Of a stretch of 46,017 bases of DNA, positions 31,788 through 40,656 are shown in pieces (position 1 is the first letter of the stretch; every line of letters starts with the position of its first letter). This stretch comes from JALQXV01 sp964540445 (lineage in GTDB: Bacteria > Patescibacteriota > Saccharimonadia > Saccharimonadales > 2-12-FULL-41-12). The position numbers and the translations under genes are program-made. The stretch spans positions 1 through 46,017 of the forward strand of contig CAZIMF010000002.1 of assembly GCA_964540445.1 (NCBI GenBank), read 5' to 3'. The notes under the pieces are model-generated. The model made no database searches. It was given only the letters and a program-made list of their open reading frames with translations, and had not been told where the DNA came from.

Positions 31788-33605
31788 ATGCGAATATCCG
31801 ACAGCTTGGTTGAGCAATTACTTCGTGACGCTGAAAAAGTCACCGAAGATCAGTTGGTCAGCTTGCGCGAACAAGAAAAAACCGAGAAGAAACCCCTGCA
31901 GGATTTGGCGATCAGAAACGGTATTGTTAACGAGAAAGAACTAACTAAGCTGTATGCTGACGCCATAGATATTCCGTTTATAGAGCTAAATGCCAAAGAA
32001 ATTCCGCACGAGGTACTGCGTCTTATACCCGAGCGAATTGCCAATCAGTACAAGGTTATATTGTTTGGCGTTGACGATAAAGGCTGCAAAATGCTGGCGA
32101 TGGAAGATCCTGACGACGTGCAGGCGCTTAACTTTCTGCAAAAACAACTGGGCAGCGACATCAAGGTGCATGTGGCCACTGATTCAAATATCAACACTGC
32201 ACTCGACCAATATCGTGGCAGTTCCAACACCGAACTCACCAAAGTACTAACTCCCGAAGAAACCGATGCCGACGATGATGAGGAGTTGCTTGATGAAGCC
32301 GACTTAGCCGAAGATTCACCTATTGCACAAACCGTTAATCTTATCATTGAATATGCTGTTAAGTCTGGAGCTAGCGATATTCACCTCGAACCGCGCGAAG
32401 ATCATGTCGTCGTTCGGTATCGGGTTGACGGTATTTTAAAAGAGGCTAATAAATTACCAAAAAAAGTGCACAGTGCTCTGGTAAGTCGTATTAAAATTCT
32501 GAGTAACCTCAAAATTGATGAACGACGCGTACCTCAAGACGGCCGATTTAAAATTCAGGTTGGCAACGGCGTATACGCACTGCGTGTATCCACCCTGCCC
32601 ATAACCGACGGCGAGAAGGTTGTTATGCGTATTCTTAATGAGTCCACCAGCGCCGCAACCCTAGAAGAACTTGGATACTGGGGTAAATCCCTCGACACAA
32701 TCAACCAGGCAATTACTCAGCCGCATGGCATGGTTTTAGTTACCGGCCCGACTGGTTCCGGTAAGTCCACTAGCTTGTTCAGCGTTCTCAGTCTGTTAAA
32801 CCGGCCTTCGATTAACATTTCAACTATCGAAGACCCGGTAGAATACCGAATTAATGGTGCTAACCAAACGCAAGTAAACCCAAAAGCCGGTATGACTTTC
32901 GTTGCTGGTTTGCGAGCCCTGCTCCGGCAAGATCCGAACGTAATTATGGTCGGTGAGATTCGTGATAGCGAAACAGCCGGGCTGGCGGTGCAGGCAGCAC
33001 TTACCGGGCATTTGGTTTTTGCTACGCTACACACCAACAATGCTGCCACTTGTTTGCCGCGTTTACTTGATATGGGCATCGAGCCTTTCCTGATTGCCAG
33101 TACGGTGCGGGCCGTAGTTGGTCAACGGTTAGTTCGTCGATTATGCGTCGATTGCCGTGAGTCATACAAGCCCGACCAAATTGCTCTCAAAGAAATTGCC
33201 CGCACCTTTAATATTGACGATCCAAAATATATGGCTTATATCCATGACCTCGAAAAACAAGCCTTGCATGGTGGCATTGGCAAAACATCAAGTGGCAAAA
33301 GCTCAAAGTCTTCAACCAGTGAATTGACGACCAGCGAAACCGCAATTTCAGTGCTCTGGCGGCCGCATACTAAAGGCTGTGAATCGTGTGGCCATACTGG
33401 CTACAAAGGCCGGATTGGTATTTATGAAGTGCTTGGCAATTCTGAAAGTGTTCAAAAATCAATTGTTGGCAATGCTACCAGTGAAAAAATCCAGGAGGAA
33501 GCAATAGCCGACGGAATGATGACCATGCAGCTAGACGGCTTTGTTAAAGCGTTGCGCGGGCAAACGAGCATCGAGGAGATCCTGCGCGTTACAAGCTCGG
33601 ACTAA
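31788..33605 (+). CDS. pilB: Type IV pilus assembly ATPase PilB (GspE family)
   Basis: 605 aa. The N-terminal MshEN-like domain (~30-145) is followed by an Asp/Glu-rich linker, the N2 domain (SGASDIHLEPRED) and the motor domain: Walker A GPTGSGKS (320-327), Asp box, Walker B RQDPNVIMVGEIRDSETA (380-397), and the His box GHLVFATLHTNN. The tetracysteine zinc motif C453/C456 and C531/C534 is typical of extension ATPases. Between these Cys pairs is a long loop with a Ser/Thr/Lys-rich stretch (~498-517). PilB powers pilin polymerisation. pilC follows after 4 nt. No retraction ATPase PilT is in the window. Confidence 0.96.
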   Translation: MRISDSLVEQLLRDAEKVTEDQLVSLREQEKTEKKPLQDLAIRNGIVNEKELTKLYADAIDIPFIELNAKEIPHEVLRLIPERIANQYKVILFGVDDKGCKMLAMEDPDDVQALNFLQKQLGSDIKVHVATDSNINTALDQYRGSSNTELTKVLTPEETDADDDEELLDEADLAEDSPIAQTVNLIIEYAVKSGASDIHLEPREDHVVVRYRVDGILKEANKLPKKVHSALVSRIKILSNLKIDERRVPQDGRFKIQVGNGVYALRVSTLPITDGEKVVMRILNESTSAATLEELGYWGKSLDTINQAITQPHGMVLVTGPTGSGKSTSLFSVLSLLNRPSINISTIEDPVEYRINGANQTQVNPKAGMTFVAGLRALLRQDPNVIMVGEIRDSETAGLAVQAALTGHLVFATLHTNNAATCLPRLLDMGIEPFLIASTVRAVVGQRLVRRLCVDCRESYKPDQIALKEIARTFNIDDPKYMAYIHDLEKQALHGGIGKTSSGKSSKSSTSELTTSETAISVLWRPHTKGCESCGHTGYKGRIGIYEVLGNSESVQKSIVGNATSEKIQEEAIADGMMTMQLDGFVKALRGQTSIEEILRVTSSD

Positions 33606-33609
33606 CATT

Positions 33610-34830
33610 ATGAGTCGATTTGCATACACCGCTACAAAAGAGGGAAAGCCAGTAACCGGCAGTCTTGAAGCTGCCTCTAAAGAAGCAGTGATATCATTGC
33701 TATCTAAACAAAATCTTCATGTCTTACTGGTTAAAGAAGAATCCAATCGCCTAGCTTTTTTACGAAGAAAAAGCGGTAAAGTTAAGCAAAAAGATCTAGT
33801 GATCTTTACCCGGCAACTTTCAACGATGGTTTCTGCGGGTGTCCCGCTTGTGCGCTCACTTGCCACACTTCAGGCTCAGACAGACAATAAGTATTTTGGC
33901 AAAGTAGTAGCCGGGATTTCTAAAGATATAGAAGGCGGGCTGGGCCTACATGAAGCGCTCGCAAAATATCCTAATGTATTTAATGACATATATGTAAATA
34001 TGGTTCGGGCCGGTGAAGCAGGTGGTATTCTCGACGAGATTCTTAAGCGTCTGGCGGCCCAGGTTGAAAAAGATGCGTCGATACGAAAAAAAATAAAGAG
34101 CGCCTCTGCTTATCCAACAGCGATTCTTAGTATTACTGTTGTGGCGTTCTTTGGCATTATGATTTTTGTAATACCTAAAATTGGTGCTATCCTGACCGAT
34201 CTGGGAGGGCCTGATGCCAAGCTCCCAATCTATACCCGGGTACTGCTTAGTTTTAGTGGTTTTGTTCAGCACAACGCCATTATTATTATCGGCACCATGG
34301 TTATTGCTACCTTTTTTATCAAACGCTACATCAAAACTCCCAAAGGTAAGTACAACTTACATAATCTCCTACTCCACACCCCCATTATGAAAACGGTTAT
34401 CACCAAGATTGCAATTGCCCGCTTTGCACGAACATTTGCATCATTAATGTCAGCCGGCGTAACGGTGCTTGATGCACTCGAAGTTACCGGTAGCGCAATT
34501 GGCAACAAGGTTATCGAAGCCGATCTTAAAGAAGCTGCTAAGCAGGTCAGAAACGGTAAGCAGCTGTCCGAACCGCTGGCTAATAGTCCCTACTTTCCTG
34601 CCATTGTCAGCCAGATGTTAGCTATTGGCGAAGAAACCGGTCAGACCGATACGATTTTACTTAAAGTTGCCGATTTCTACGAAGAAGAGGTTGATGCCTT
34701 AATTGATGGACTCAGCTCTCTGATAGAGCCAGCTATGATTATTATGCTCGGGGGTGTAGTTGGGCTTATTGCTGCAAGTGTTATGGGACCAATTTCGTCA
34801 CTCAGTCAAAATGTCAGTGCCGACAATTAG
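33610..34830 (+). CDS. pilC: Type IV pilus inner-membrane platform protein PilC
   Basis: 406 aa from this ATG. The frame is open 23 codons further up, inside pilB, but MSRFAYTATKEGKPVTGSLE is the standard family N-terminus. Two GspF domains are each followed by TM helices: LVIFTRQLSTMVSAGVPLVR with NVFNDIYVNMVRAGEAGG (first), and FARTFASLMSAGVTVLDALE with ILLKVADFYEEEVDALIDGL (second). It couples PilB to pilin assembly. It is in the same operon as pilB. Confidence 0.95.
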   Translation: MSRFAYTATKEGKPVTGSLEAASKEAVISLLSKQNLHVLLVKEESNRLAFLRRKSGKVKQKDLVIFTRQLSTMVSAGVPLVRSLATLQAQTDNKYFGKVVAGISKDIEGGLGLHEALAKYPNVFNDIYVNMVRAGEAGGILDEILKRLAAQVEKDASIRKKIKSASAYPTAILSITVVAFFGIMIFVIPKIGAILTDLGGPDAKLPIYTRVLLSFSGFVQHNAIIIIGTMVIATFFIKRYIKTPKGKYNLHNLLLHTPIMKTVITKIAIARFARTFASLMSAGVTVLDALEVTGSAIGNKVIEADLKEAAKQVRNGKQLSEPLANSPYFPAIVSQMLAIGEETGQTDTILLKVADFYEEEVDALIDGLSSLIEPAMIIMLGGVVGLIAASVMGPISSLSQNVSADN

Positions 34831-34963
34831 CCAGAACGGATATAAAGCACTTGACCCCAACGTGCTTATGCTTGATAATCAATTCCAGATACTTAGCCGG
34901 TACAATATTCTATTGACTACTAAGATCAAATTAAAAATTTAAAACAAGGAGGGTGGGTCCTTT

Positions 34964-35392
34964 ATGATCTCACTTAAACGAAAACAGAGTGGTTTTACCA
35001 TTGTAGAACTCTTGATAGTGATTGTCGTAATCGGTATCTTGGCAGCATTGGTAGTAACGACATTTAGCGGTATCCAGCGAAAAGCTCGAAACGCAGAACG
35101 TGAAAGCGATGTAAAGGCTGTACATACGCAACTTGAAGCATATTTCAACGAGCAAAATACATATCCTACATTAGCTAACATGAACGACGCTGCATGGCGC
35201 GCAACTAACATGAAGAGTCTTGATGCAGAAGCATTAAAAGATCCTCAAGGTAGTGCACAGACACTCGTTGCTGCTCCAGTTGTAAAGGCTTACAGCTACG
35301 AACCAACTTGTGACGCTAACGGTTGTAACGCATACACCCTAACAGCCACCGAAGAAGGCGCTAACGCTTACGTTAAAAAGAATCTAAACTAG
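34964..35392 (+). CDS. Type IV major pilin-like protein
   Basis: 142 aa. The class III signal is MISLKRKQSG with cleavage expected before FTIVELLIVIVVIGILAAL, which has the required Glu at +5. The long N-terminal helix is followed by a short C-terminal domain with a Cys pair (C-x4-C in CDANGC), probably a disulfide loop. A very strong AAGGAGG precedes the ATG and a strong terminator follows, which fits an abundant structural subunit. It is the first pilin after pilB-pilC, so it is the best candidate for the major pilin. Confidence 0.92.
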   Translation: MISLKRKQSGFTIVELLIVIVVIGILAALVVTTFSGIQRKARNAERESDVKAVHTQLEAYFNEQNTYPTLANMNDAAWRATNMKSLDAEALKDPQGSAQTLVAAPVVKAYSYEPTCDANGCNAYTLTATEEGANAYVKKNLN

Positions 35393-35415
35393 TTTTAGTA
35401 AACTTTTTATAAAGC

Positions 35416-35442
35416 AAAACCCCGGTTTTTCCCGGGGTTTTT
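35416..35442. terminator. Intrinsic terminator after the major pilin gene
   Basis: AACCCCGG and CCGGGGTT around a 6-nt loop with a following T tract. It separates the pilin gene from the convergent minor-pilin operon. Confidence 0.85.
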
Positions 35443-35465
35443 AGTTTGAAGAGTAAGGTAGCGAA

Positions 35466-36884
35466 TCAATCGAAGTCTTGTTGGTAACTAGTGACAGTCC
35501 ATGAGCGATTGCCCGAGGAGAGTATGGTACCGAACGTAACCGTTCCAGTGCCAGTTAAATCTACAGTCTGACCTATTGCTGCGCCCATGTTACCGCTGCC
35601 TCCTAGCGAGATCTTGCCCCAATAGGCCTGGAATATCATCCCGGGTTGATTGGCGCTACCCGTAACAGTAACCGTTTGAAGCGCCTGAGAGTTTTTGAGA
35701 TCAGTTCCTGTCGGCGCACAGCTTGAGGCAGGTGGATTTGTAGTACAAGCAAGCGTACTTTTAAAACTAATAAAGTGGGCACCCGTACCGGCTGAATTTG
35801 CAAGTATGCGCACTGACCCTGCTGTTGATATAGTGCCATCAACAATAATGACTGGCCGGGTAGTGCCTAGGCTATTGTCAACAGTTACAACCGTAGAACC
35901 GCCAAAATCTAGATTGCCGGTAATATAAACGTTCCCCGTAATTCGTAACTGGCAACTACCATTGGTACTTACATCGCCAGTTAGTTTAAGATTTGCAGGC
36001 CACGTTTTAGAAGAAGAACCTCCGCAGCTATAGGTACTGCTGCTGGCCGATCCACTGGTTGTTACTGCATTTATTTGCGCGCTTCGGTCATAGGTTGGGG
36101 TTGCCACTGCCGGGGCTGTACAACCGAGCTTGAGGCCTTGACCCCCAATACCTGTTTTGATGTTATTGTTTGGGCCGGTAGAGGTTTGGCCAGTAGCGCA
36201 GACGGTGCCATAAATTGCCGTACTAGCCGTCATGCTAATTGGTTGGCCAGTCGTACATAGCATCGGATAGGTTGGGCCTGGGGTTGCGGTAGCAGGACAG
36301 GCAATATGCGCAACATCAACGTTAACCGGTTGTGCATTAGTACCAATCTTTGCCGATCCAGATAAGGTGAGGTTACCATTTACGTAGACATCTGAGTTGG
36401 TAATATTGGCGCTACCTCCCAGTATTAGGCCGCCCGGGCCAGTGTGCACAGAGTAACCCTGTGAGTTTGTACCTACAATAGTTACTTTTATCTTTCTGGT
36501 GCTTACAGGTGTTGTCGGATTTGATTGTCGATAGATTTTGGCGGTTGAGGTAAGAATTTTAGCGTTGCTGTCAGGAGTTTGGGCAACTACGGTGGTATAC
36601 ACTCCCCTCCCTTGCGTCGAATTATTAATAAACTCCTGTTCAGTAGCAAAACCTGTGAATGATTCGTCTAGATTAATCTGATATAACGACTGTTCAATCC
36701 CTGCTTCTGCTACCTGGGTAGCATTAGCCACAAAGACATTTGTTCGGGTCCGGCCATACTGACCTGTGGTGTAGCTTACTAAGGCCAGTCCGACTATTGT
36801 AAAGGCAGTCATAAGCATAATAAGCGTGGGCAAGATCATGCCACGTTCTTTATTTATTTTTACTACTTGATGCTTGTTAATCAT
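35466..36884 (-). CDS. PilX-like minor pilin with large Ser/Thr/Gly-rich beta domain
   Basis: 472 aa from the ATG at 36884. A GTG ten codons upstream is possible, but the ATG gives the usual 8-nt overlap with the preceding gene. The N-terminus (INKERG, then MILPTLIMLMTAFTIVGLAL) is a PilX-type prepilin helix without Glu at +5, followed by the AEAGIEQSLYQ helix typical of PilX/GspK-like subunits. Residues ~165-470 are low-charge, Thr/Ser/Gly-rich, with repeated strand-turn units (GNLTLSGSAKI; GNVYITGNLDFGGSTVVTV; KISLGGSGNM) that suggest a beta-helix. Several Cys could form disulfides. It probably caps the pilus or acts as an adhesin. Confidence 0.75.
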   Translation of the reverse strand: MINKHQVVKINKERGMILPTLIMLMTAFTIVGLALVSYTTGQYGRTRTNVFVANATQVAEAGIEQSLYQINLDESFTGFATEQEFINNSTQGRGVYTTVVAQTPDSNAKILTSTAKIYRQSNPTTPVSTRKIKVTIVGTNSQGYSVHTGPGGLILGGSANITNSDVYVNGNLTLSGSAKIGTNAQPVNVDVAHIACPATATPGPTYPMLCTTGQPISMTASTAIYGTVCATGQTSTGPNNNIKTGIGGQGLKLGCTAPAVATPTYDRSAQINAVTTSGSASSSTYSCGGSSSKTWPANLKLTGDVSTNGSCQLRITGNVYITGNLDFGGSTVVTVDNSLGTTRPVIIVDGTISTAGSVRILANSAGTGAHFISFKSTLACTTNPPASSCAPTGTDLKNSQALQTVTVTGSANQPGMIFQAYWGKISLGGSGNMGAAIGQTVDLTGTGTVTFGTILSSGNRSWTVTSYQQDFD

Positions 36885-37545
36885 TTCTAAATACCGCTCT
36901 CGTGGTGTAATCACTGCTTATATTTCGTTTAAACTTGTAGATCGACGTCTTAATGGTAAGTTCAATTGAGCGAGCATCGGTTGGGACAACCTCTACCTCA
37001 TCTCCATTCAGATACTTAATGGTGAAACTTGTAACATTTTTTAAAAGCGCTCTGTCAGACGGGCAAGTTGGAGATACGGCTGCCGTAGGGCAGGTAGTCT
37101 TTGCGCCGTTATTCGCAACTGGCGACGCCAAAATCCTCTTGTATAGCACCTTGTTTTGGACAAAATAAATTACGTTATTTTTTTCTGATATATATTTTGA
37201 TGGGTCGGCAAAAATAATATTATTAGCCGGATCAACCACGGCTGTTGCCAGCACTACTGAAGTACTATTGGATTGCCAAGCAAGATCACCGTTTGCGTTA
37301 TTAACGTCAGCCCATCGGTTATTCTGCTCGGCACCAGCAGACAATCTGGTGTCATTAATCACTCGATCCATGGCAATTTGTGACTGGCTGAGTAATTCGG
37401 CTCGCGTAGCTTCGATTGAGCTTTGGCTAAGTGTTGTTATCGAAAAGGTAGCAATAATACCAAGCAATATACCTACCACGGTAAGTGTTATCAGTACTTC
37501 AATTAAGGTAAAACCGTTAGTTAGGAGTTGCCGTATCTTTGTCAT
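36877..37545 (-). CDS. PilW/GspJ-like minor pilin
   Basis: 222 aa. The class III signal ends in LLTNG, with cleavage before FTLIEVLITLTVVGILLGI (Glu at +5). The helix continues through QSQIAMDRVINDTRLSAG, a feature of PilW/GspJ subunits, and is followed by a beta-rich domain with one Cys pair. Middle gene of a three-gene minor pilin operon; it overlaps the upstream gene by 4 nt and the downstream gene by 8 nt. Confidence 0.85.
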   Translation of the reverse strand: MTKIRQLLTNGFTLIEVLITLTVVGILLGIIATFSITTLSQSSIEATRAELLSQSQIAMDRVINDTRLSAGAEQNNRWADVNNANGDLAWQSNSTSVVLATAVVDPANNIIFADPSKYISEKNNVIYFVQNKVLYKRILASPVANNGAKTTCPTAAVSPTCPSDRALLKNVTSFTIKYLNGDEVEVVPTDARSIELTIKTSIYKFKRNISSDYTTRAVFRND

Positions 37546-37934
37546 TGCGTTATCCCTAAAATACCTACTAATGAACTTAGTTTCACTTCTTGACGATCGG
37601 TACCTTCATAATACTCAACGGTGATATCAATTCGTTTTAGACCAGGAGAAGGCTCACTAACTAACACAGTCCCTTTACGCTTTGGCAAATCTACCGGTAG
37701 CTTACTCGTAAAATCAATGGTTTGTCCTGCAGTAAGGTTATTGAAGTTATTATTACGCAGAGATTCCATTTCTCGTTGTGATGCGCGAGTAGCACCTTCA
37801 ACATACACCGTGCGTCGCTGAGTACTTTGAACGGTCAAAAAAAGACTGATTACACTTGTTATTACAATGCCTATAACAGTGATACTAACCACTAATTCAA
37901 CGAGCGTGAACCCGGCAGATTTTTTTTCAGACAT
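37542..37934 (-). CDS. PilV/GspI-like minor pilin
   Basis: 130 aa. MSEKKSAG with cleavage before FTLVELVVSITVIGIVITSV (Glu at +5). The globular part is short, with the QREMESLRNNNF helix typical of PilV/GspI-type subunits. It is the first gene of the minor pilin operon. A TATAAT on the minus strand is 11 bases before the ATG, so the leader would be very short. Confidence 0.85.
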   Translation of the reverse strand: MSEKKSAGFTLVELVVSITVIGIVITSVISLFLTVQSTQRRTVYVEGATRASQREMESLRNNNFNNLTAGQTIDFTSKLPVDLPKRKGTVLVSEPSPGLKRIDITVEYYEGTDRQEVKLSSLVGILGITQ

Positions 37935-37945
37935 ACTTACTTCTA

Positions 37946-37951
37946 ATTATA
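37946..37951 (-). promoter_or_regulatory. -10 box of the minor pilin operon
   Basis: Perfect TATAAT on the minus strand, 11 bases before the ATG at 37934. It overlaps one of two TATGCATA elements in the divergent pil intergenic region (37950-37957). Confidence 0.45.
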
Positions 37952-38004
37952 TGCATAAGCAGGTATCTAAGCTATACTTATTCTTGATAATCATATGCAT
38001 ATGA
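37950..38004. promoter_or_regulatory. Paired TATGCATA palindromes between divergent pil operons
   Basis: TATGCATA occurs at 37950-37957 and again at 37994-38001. The second is inside a perfect 14-bp palindrome TCATATGCATATGA (37991-38004). The centres are 44 bp apart, about four helical turns, and the first overlaps the minus-strand -10 box. A regulator operator is plausible but unproven. Confidence 0.35.
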
Positions 38005-38024
38005 ACAGTTATATATAGGGTGGA

Positions 38025-39095
38025 ATGAATAGTTCATCACATTTTTTTAAAGACAAACCATTGTTCGGGCTTGATATAGGCTCGAGCAGTATTAAAGTCA
38101 TGCAGCTCATCAATAATGGCAGCAAAGCTCCAGTGGTAAGTGGCTATGGTTTGGCTGGTTACGATGTTAGCACCATTAAAGATGGGGTTATTGTTGATTT
38201 TAAATCGCTTGCTGCATCAATTCAAACTCTTTTTAAAGATGGCATCATCGGTGAGATAAATACCCATCGCGTCGCGGTGTCAATTCCGGCCAGCCGCACA
38301 TTTACACGAGCCATGAGCCTCCCAATAATTCGTGACAGCGAGTTGCTTCAAGCCGTTCAAATAGAAGCCGAGCAATACATCCCCATGCCTATCGAGGATT
38401 TATACATTGATTACAGCATCATCGATCGAAACGATAAAGGTATTGAGCTGCTGGCTGTAGCAGCCCCTAAAAAAATAGTGGATTCATACATGTTACTTGT
38501 TCGCATGCTTGGGCTAGAGCCAATTACCTTTGACACAACAATCCTGGCAGCCGGCCGGCTCTTTCAACAGCAACTTGATTTAAACAATATCCCTACCGTT
38601 TTAATTGATTTTGGAGGTAGTTCAGCCGATATTACCATCCATGATAAAGCAGTGGTAGTAACAGGTACGATTAATGGCGGTGGCAATGACTTTACTGAAT
38701 TAATTGGCAAAAAACTAGGTATAACAAAGCAAGAAGCTCACATAGTTAAAACAAAATATGGGCTTGGCAAAAGTAAAAAACAAGCTGAAATCGTCGAAGC
38801 GTTGCAGCCTCGGCTTGATACACTTGTTAAAGAAATTCGACGCATGATTCGTTACCACGAAGAACGATCCGGATCAAAGCAGAAGATTGAACAAGTTATT
38901 ACTATGGGCGGTGGTGCAAACATGCCTGGTCTAAGCGACTATTTAACCAACGCTATGCGTATACCAGTGCGCACTTGTAATCCATGGCAAGATCTCACTA
39001 TCGGAAAGCTGCAACCACCGAGTACTATCGAAAAGTCAGTCTATGTAACTGCGGCTGGCTTGGCCCTCATCCGCCCTAAGGAGTTATTCGTATGA
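38025..39095 (+). CDS. pilM: Type IV pilus protein PilM
   Basis: A 356-aa actin-like ATPase. LFGLDIGSSSIKVMQL is the first phosphate loop; NIPTVLIDFGGSSADITI is the second; ITMGGGANMPGLSDYL is the adenosine motif. PilM sits on the cytoplasmic face and binds the N-terminus of PilN to link the alignment complex to the motor. A GGGTGG Shine-Dalgarno precedes the ATG. It overlaps pilN by 4 nt (ATGA) and ends in TGA. Confidence 0.93.
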   Translation: MNSSSHFFKDKPLFGLDIGSSSIKVMQLINNGSKAPVVSGYGLAGYDVSTIKDGVIVDFKSLAASIQTLFKDGIIGEINTHRVAVSIPASRTFTRAMSLPIIRDSELLQAVQIEAEQYIPMPIEDLYIDYSIIDRNDKGIELLAVAAPKKIVDSYMLLVRMLGLEPITFDTTILAAGRLFQQQLDLNNIPTVLIDFGGSSADITIHDKAVVVTGTINGGGNDFTELIGKKLGITKQEAHIVKTKYGLGKSKKQAEIVEALQPRLDTLVKEIRRMIRYHEERSGSKQKIEQVITMGGGANMPGLSDYLTNAMRIPVRTCNPWQDLTIGKLQPPSTIEKSVYVTAAGLALIRPKELFV

Positions 39096-39724
39096 TTAAC
39101 TTGCTCCCACAAGATATTAAAGAAGATATTTTCTATGCTCGGCGCAATACTCGCTTGCGTAATTGGATTATTGCAGCCATCTTTGCTTTGCTTGGTGTTG
39201 GCGTAATTGTTGCCGGTGGCCTGATTTATATGCAGCAACAAATTAAAAGTCAGTCAGCCTCAGTTACACAGTTAAAGCAAACTCTGCAGGATCAAAAAGT
39301 TGACGAAACCCAGAAGCGAGTTGAAGAAATATCAAGTGATACTAAACTTACACTTGATGTTTTATCGCGGGAAATCTTATTTTCCAAGCTACTAAGACAA
39401 ATCGGTTCGGCATTACCTGCAAATACAGCACTGCAATCGCTGCAAATTGATGCAGTTCAGGGCGGTATTCAACTTAATGCGTTGGCGGCCGACTTTAACG
39501 CCGGCACACAACTACAGCTCAATTTACAGGATCCAAAAAATGGAGTATTTGAAAAAGCCGATATTAACAGTATCAGTTGTGCCGATCCGGCCCTCCCCAC
39601 CACTCCAAGCGACCAGAAACTCTTCCCGTGCAGCGTCAACTTACGTGCTTTGTTTGGCAAAAATAGCTCATATGTTTACATTACTCCCACAGCATCAAAC
39701 ACGGGTACAGGAGCATCACAATAA
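39092..39724 (+). CDS. pilN: Type IV pilus protein PilN
   Basis: 210 aa. The cytoplasmic INLLPQDIKED motif, used by PilN to dock on PilM, is followed by one TM helix (~27-50), a coiled coil and a small ferredoxin-like periplasmic domain. Overlaps pilM by 4 nt and pilO by 1 nt, so these are translationally coupled. Confidence 0.9.
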   Translation: MINLLPQDIKEDIFYARRNTRLRNWIIAAIFALLGVGVIVAGGLIYMQQQIKSQSASVTQLKQTLQDQKVDETQKRVEEISSDTKLTLDVLSREILFSKLLRQIGSALPANTALQSLQIDAVQGGIQLNALAADFNAGTQLQLNLQDPKNGVFEKADINSISCADPALPTTPSDQKLFPCSVNLRALFGKNSSYVYITPTASNTGTGASQ

Positions 39725-40347
39725 TGACGCCTAAACGATTCTTCTATCTGCAAGTCGGCGTATTAGTATTAGCTATCGCCCTTATCGTTGGAGGTACCGT
39801 CGGAGGGAATATTGTTTTACAGGAAAAATCTCGTAAGTTATCGGCTCTCAAAGTCGAAAGTGGCTCAATAGAACTGCAGCAAAAAGCACTAGCCCAAGCA
39901 AAAAAAGACATCGAACGATACAGCGATCTAGATACAATTGCTAAAAGTGTGGTGCCGCAAGATAAAGATCAAGCAAAGACCGTTCGAGAAATTGTAGCTA
40001 TTGCTGCCGATAATCATATTCCTATCAAATCAATAAGTTTCGAAACTTCAAAACTAGGAGAAACGCCGCCAAAAGCAACAACTACCGAGGGCGAGTCAAG
40101 TACACCCAAACCAGTCGTCCCAAGTGTTAGCCAGGTTAAACCTGTTGCAGGCATTACGGGTGTATATACATTGCCGATACAAGTTGAGTCCGCTGGGCAA
40201 GTAAGCTACCAAAACTTCCTTAGTTTCCTGGAAAGCCTTGAGAAAAATCGACGCACCGCTCATGTTGGTACTATTAACCTCAATCCGAGTAATAATGGTA
40301 AGACTCTAAATTTTAATCTAACGCTAAACGCATATGTAAAGCCATAA
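39724..40347 (+). CDS. pilO: Type IV pilus protein PilO
   Basis: 207 aa. One N-terminal TM helix (~8-30), a coiled coil (~35-70), a Thr/Pro/Ser-rich linker (~115-140) and a C-terminal ferredoxin-like domain (SYQNFLSFLESLEKNRRTAH). This architecture and its place after pilM-pilN identify PilO, the PilN partner. Confidence 0.85.
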   Translation: MTPKRFFYLQVGVLVLAIALIVGGTVGGNIVLQEKSRKLSALKVESGSIELQQKALAQAKKDIERYSDLDTIAKSVVPQDKDQAKTVREIVAIAADNHIPIKSISFETSKLGETPPKATTTEGESSTPKPVVPSVSQVKPVAGITGVYTLPIQVESAGQVSYQNFLSFLESLEKNRRTAHVGTINLNPSNNGKTLNFNLTLNAYVKP

Positions 40348-40350
40348 ACT

Positions 40351-40653
40351 ATGAAAAATCTTGATATAAAACAACTCGGATCAATAATCAGAAGCGCATT
40401 ATCTAGAATGCAAGGCTACGCTACGTTTATATTTATCATCAGCATACTCCTAATTTATGCTTTTCTAATCGTTCGCATTAGTGCTTTATCCCAAGCTACT
40501 CCCAATGAAGATGCCATAGCCGAGCAGTCAAATACAATTAAGCGGCTAAAGCTCGACGAAACCTCTATTAAGAAAATTGAAGAGCTTGAAAGTCAAAATG
40601 TTGGCGTGCAGTCCATCTTTGAAACAGCCCGAGACAATCCGTTCCAGGACTAG
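40351..40653 (+). CDS. Small anchored protein ending the pilMNO operon (100 aa)
   Basis: One TM helix (~22-44) follows a short cytoplasmic N-terminus. The C-terminal ~55 residues are a charged helix, probably a coiled coil (IKRLKLDETSIKKIEELESQ). It starts 3 nt after pilO. By position it could be a reduced PilP-like or complex-stabilising subunit, but no sequence signature supports PilP. It ends 3 nt before the convergent PH-domain gene. Confidence 0.7.
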   Translation: MKNLDIKQLGSIIRSALSRMQGYATFIFIISILLIYAFLIVRISALSQATPNEDAIAEQSNTIKRLKLDETSIKKIEELESQNVGVQSIFETARDNPFQD

Positions 40654-40656
40654 CTG

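Noticed and set aside
33541..33609. Upstream extension of pilC into pilB
   Set aside because: The residues before MSRFAY are a frame-shifted reading of pilB; PilC proteins start at MSRFAY-like sequence.
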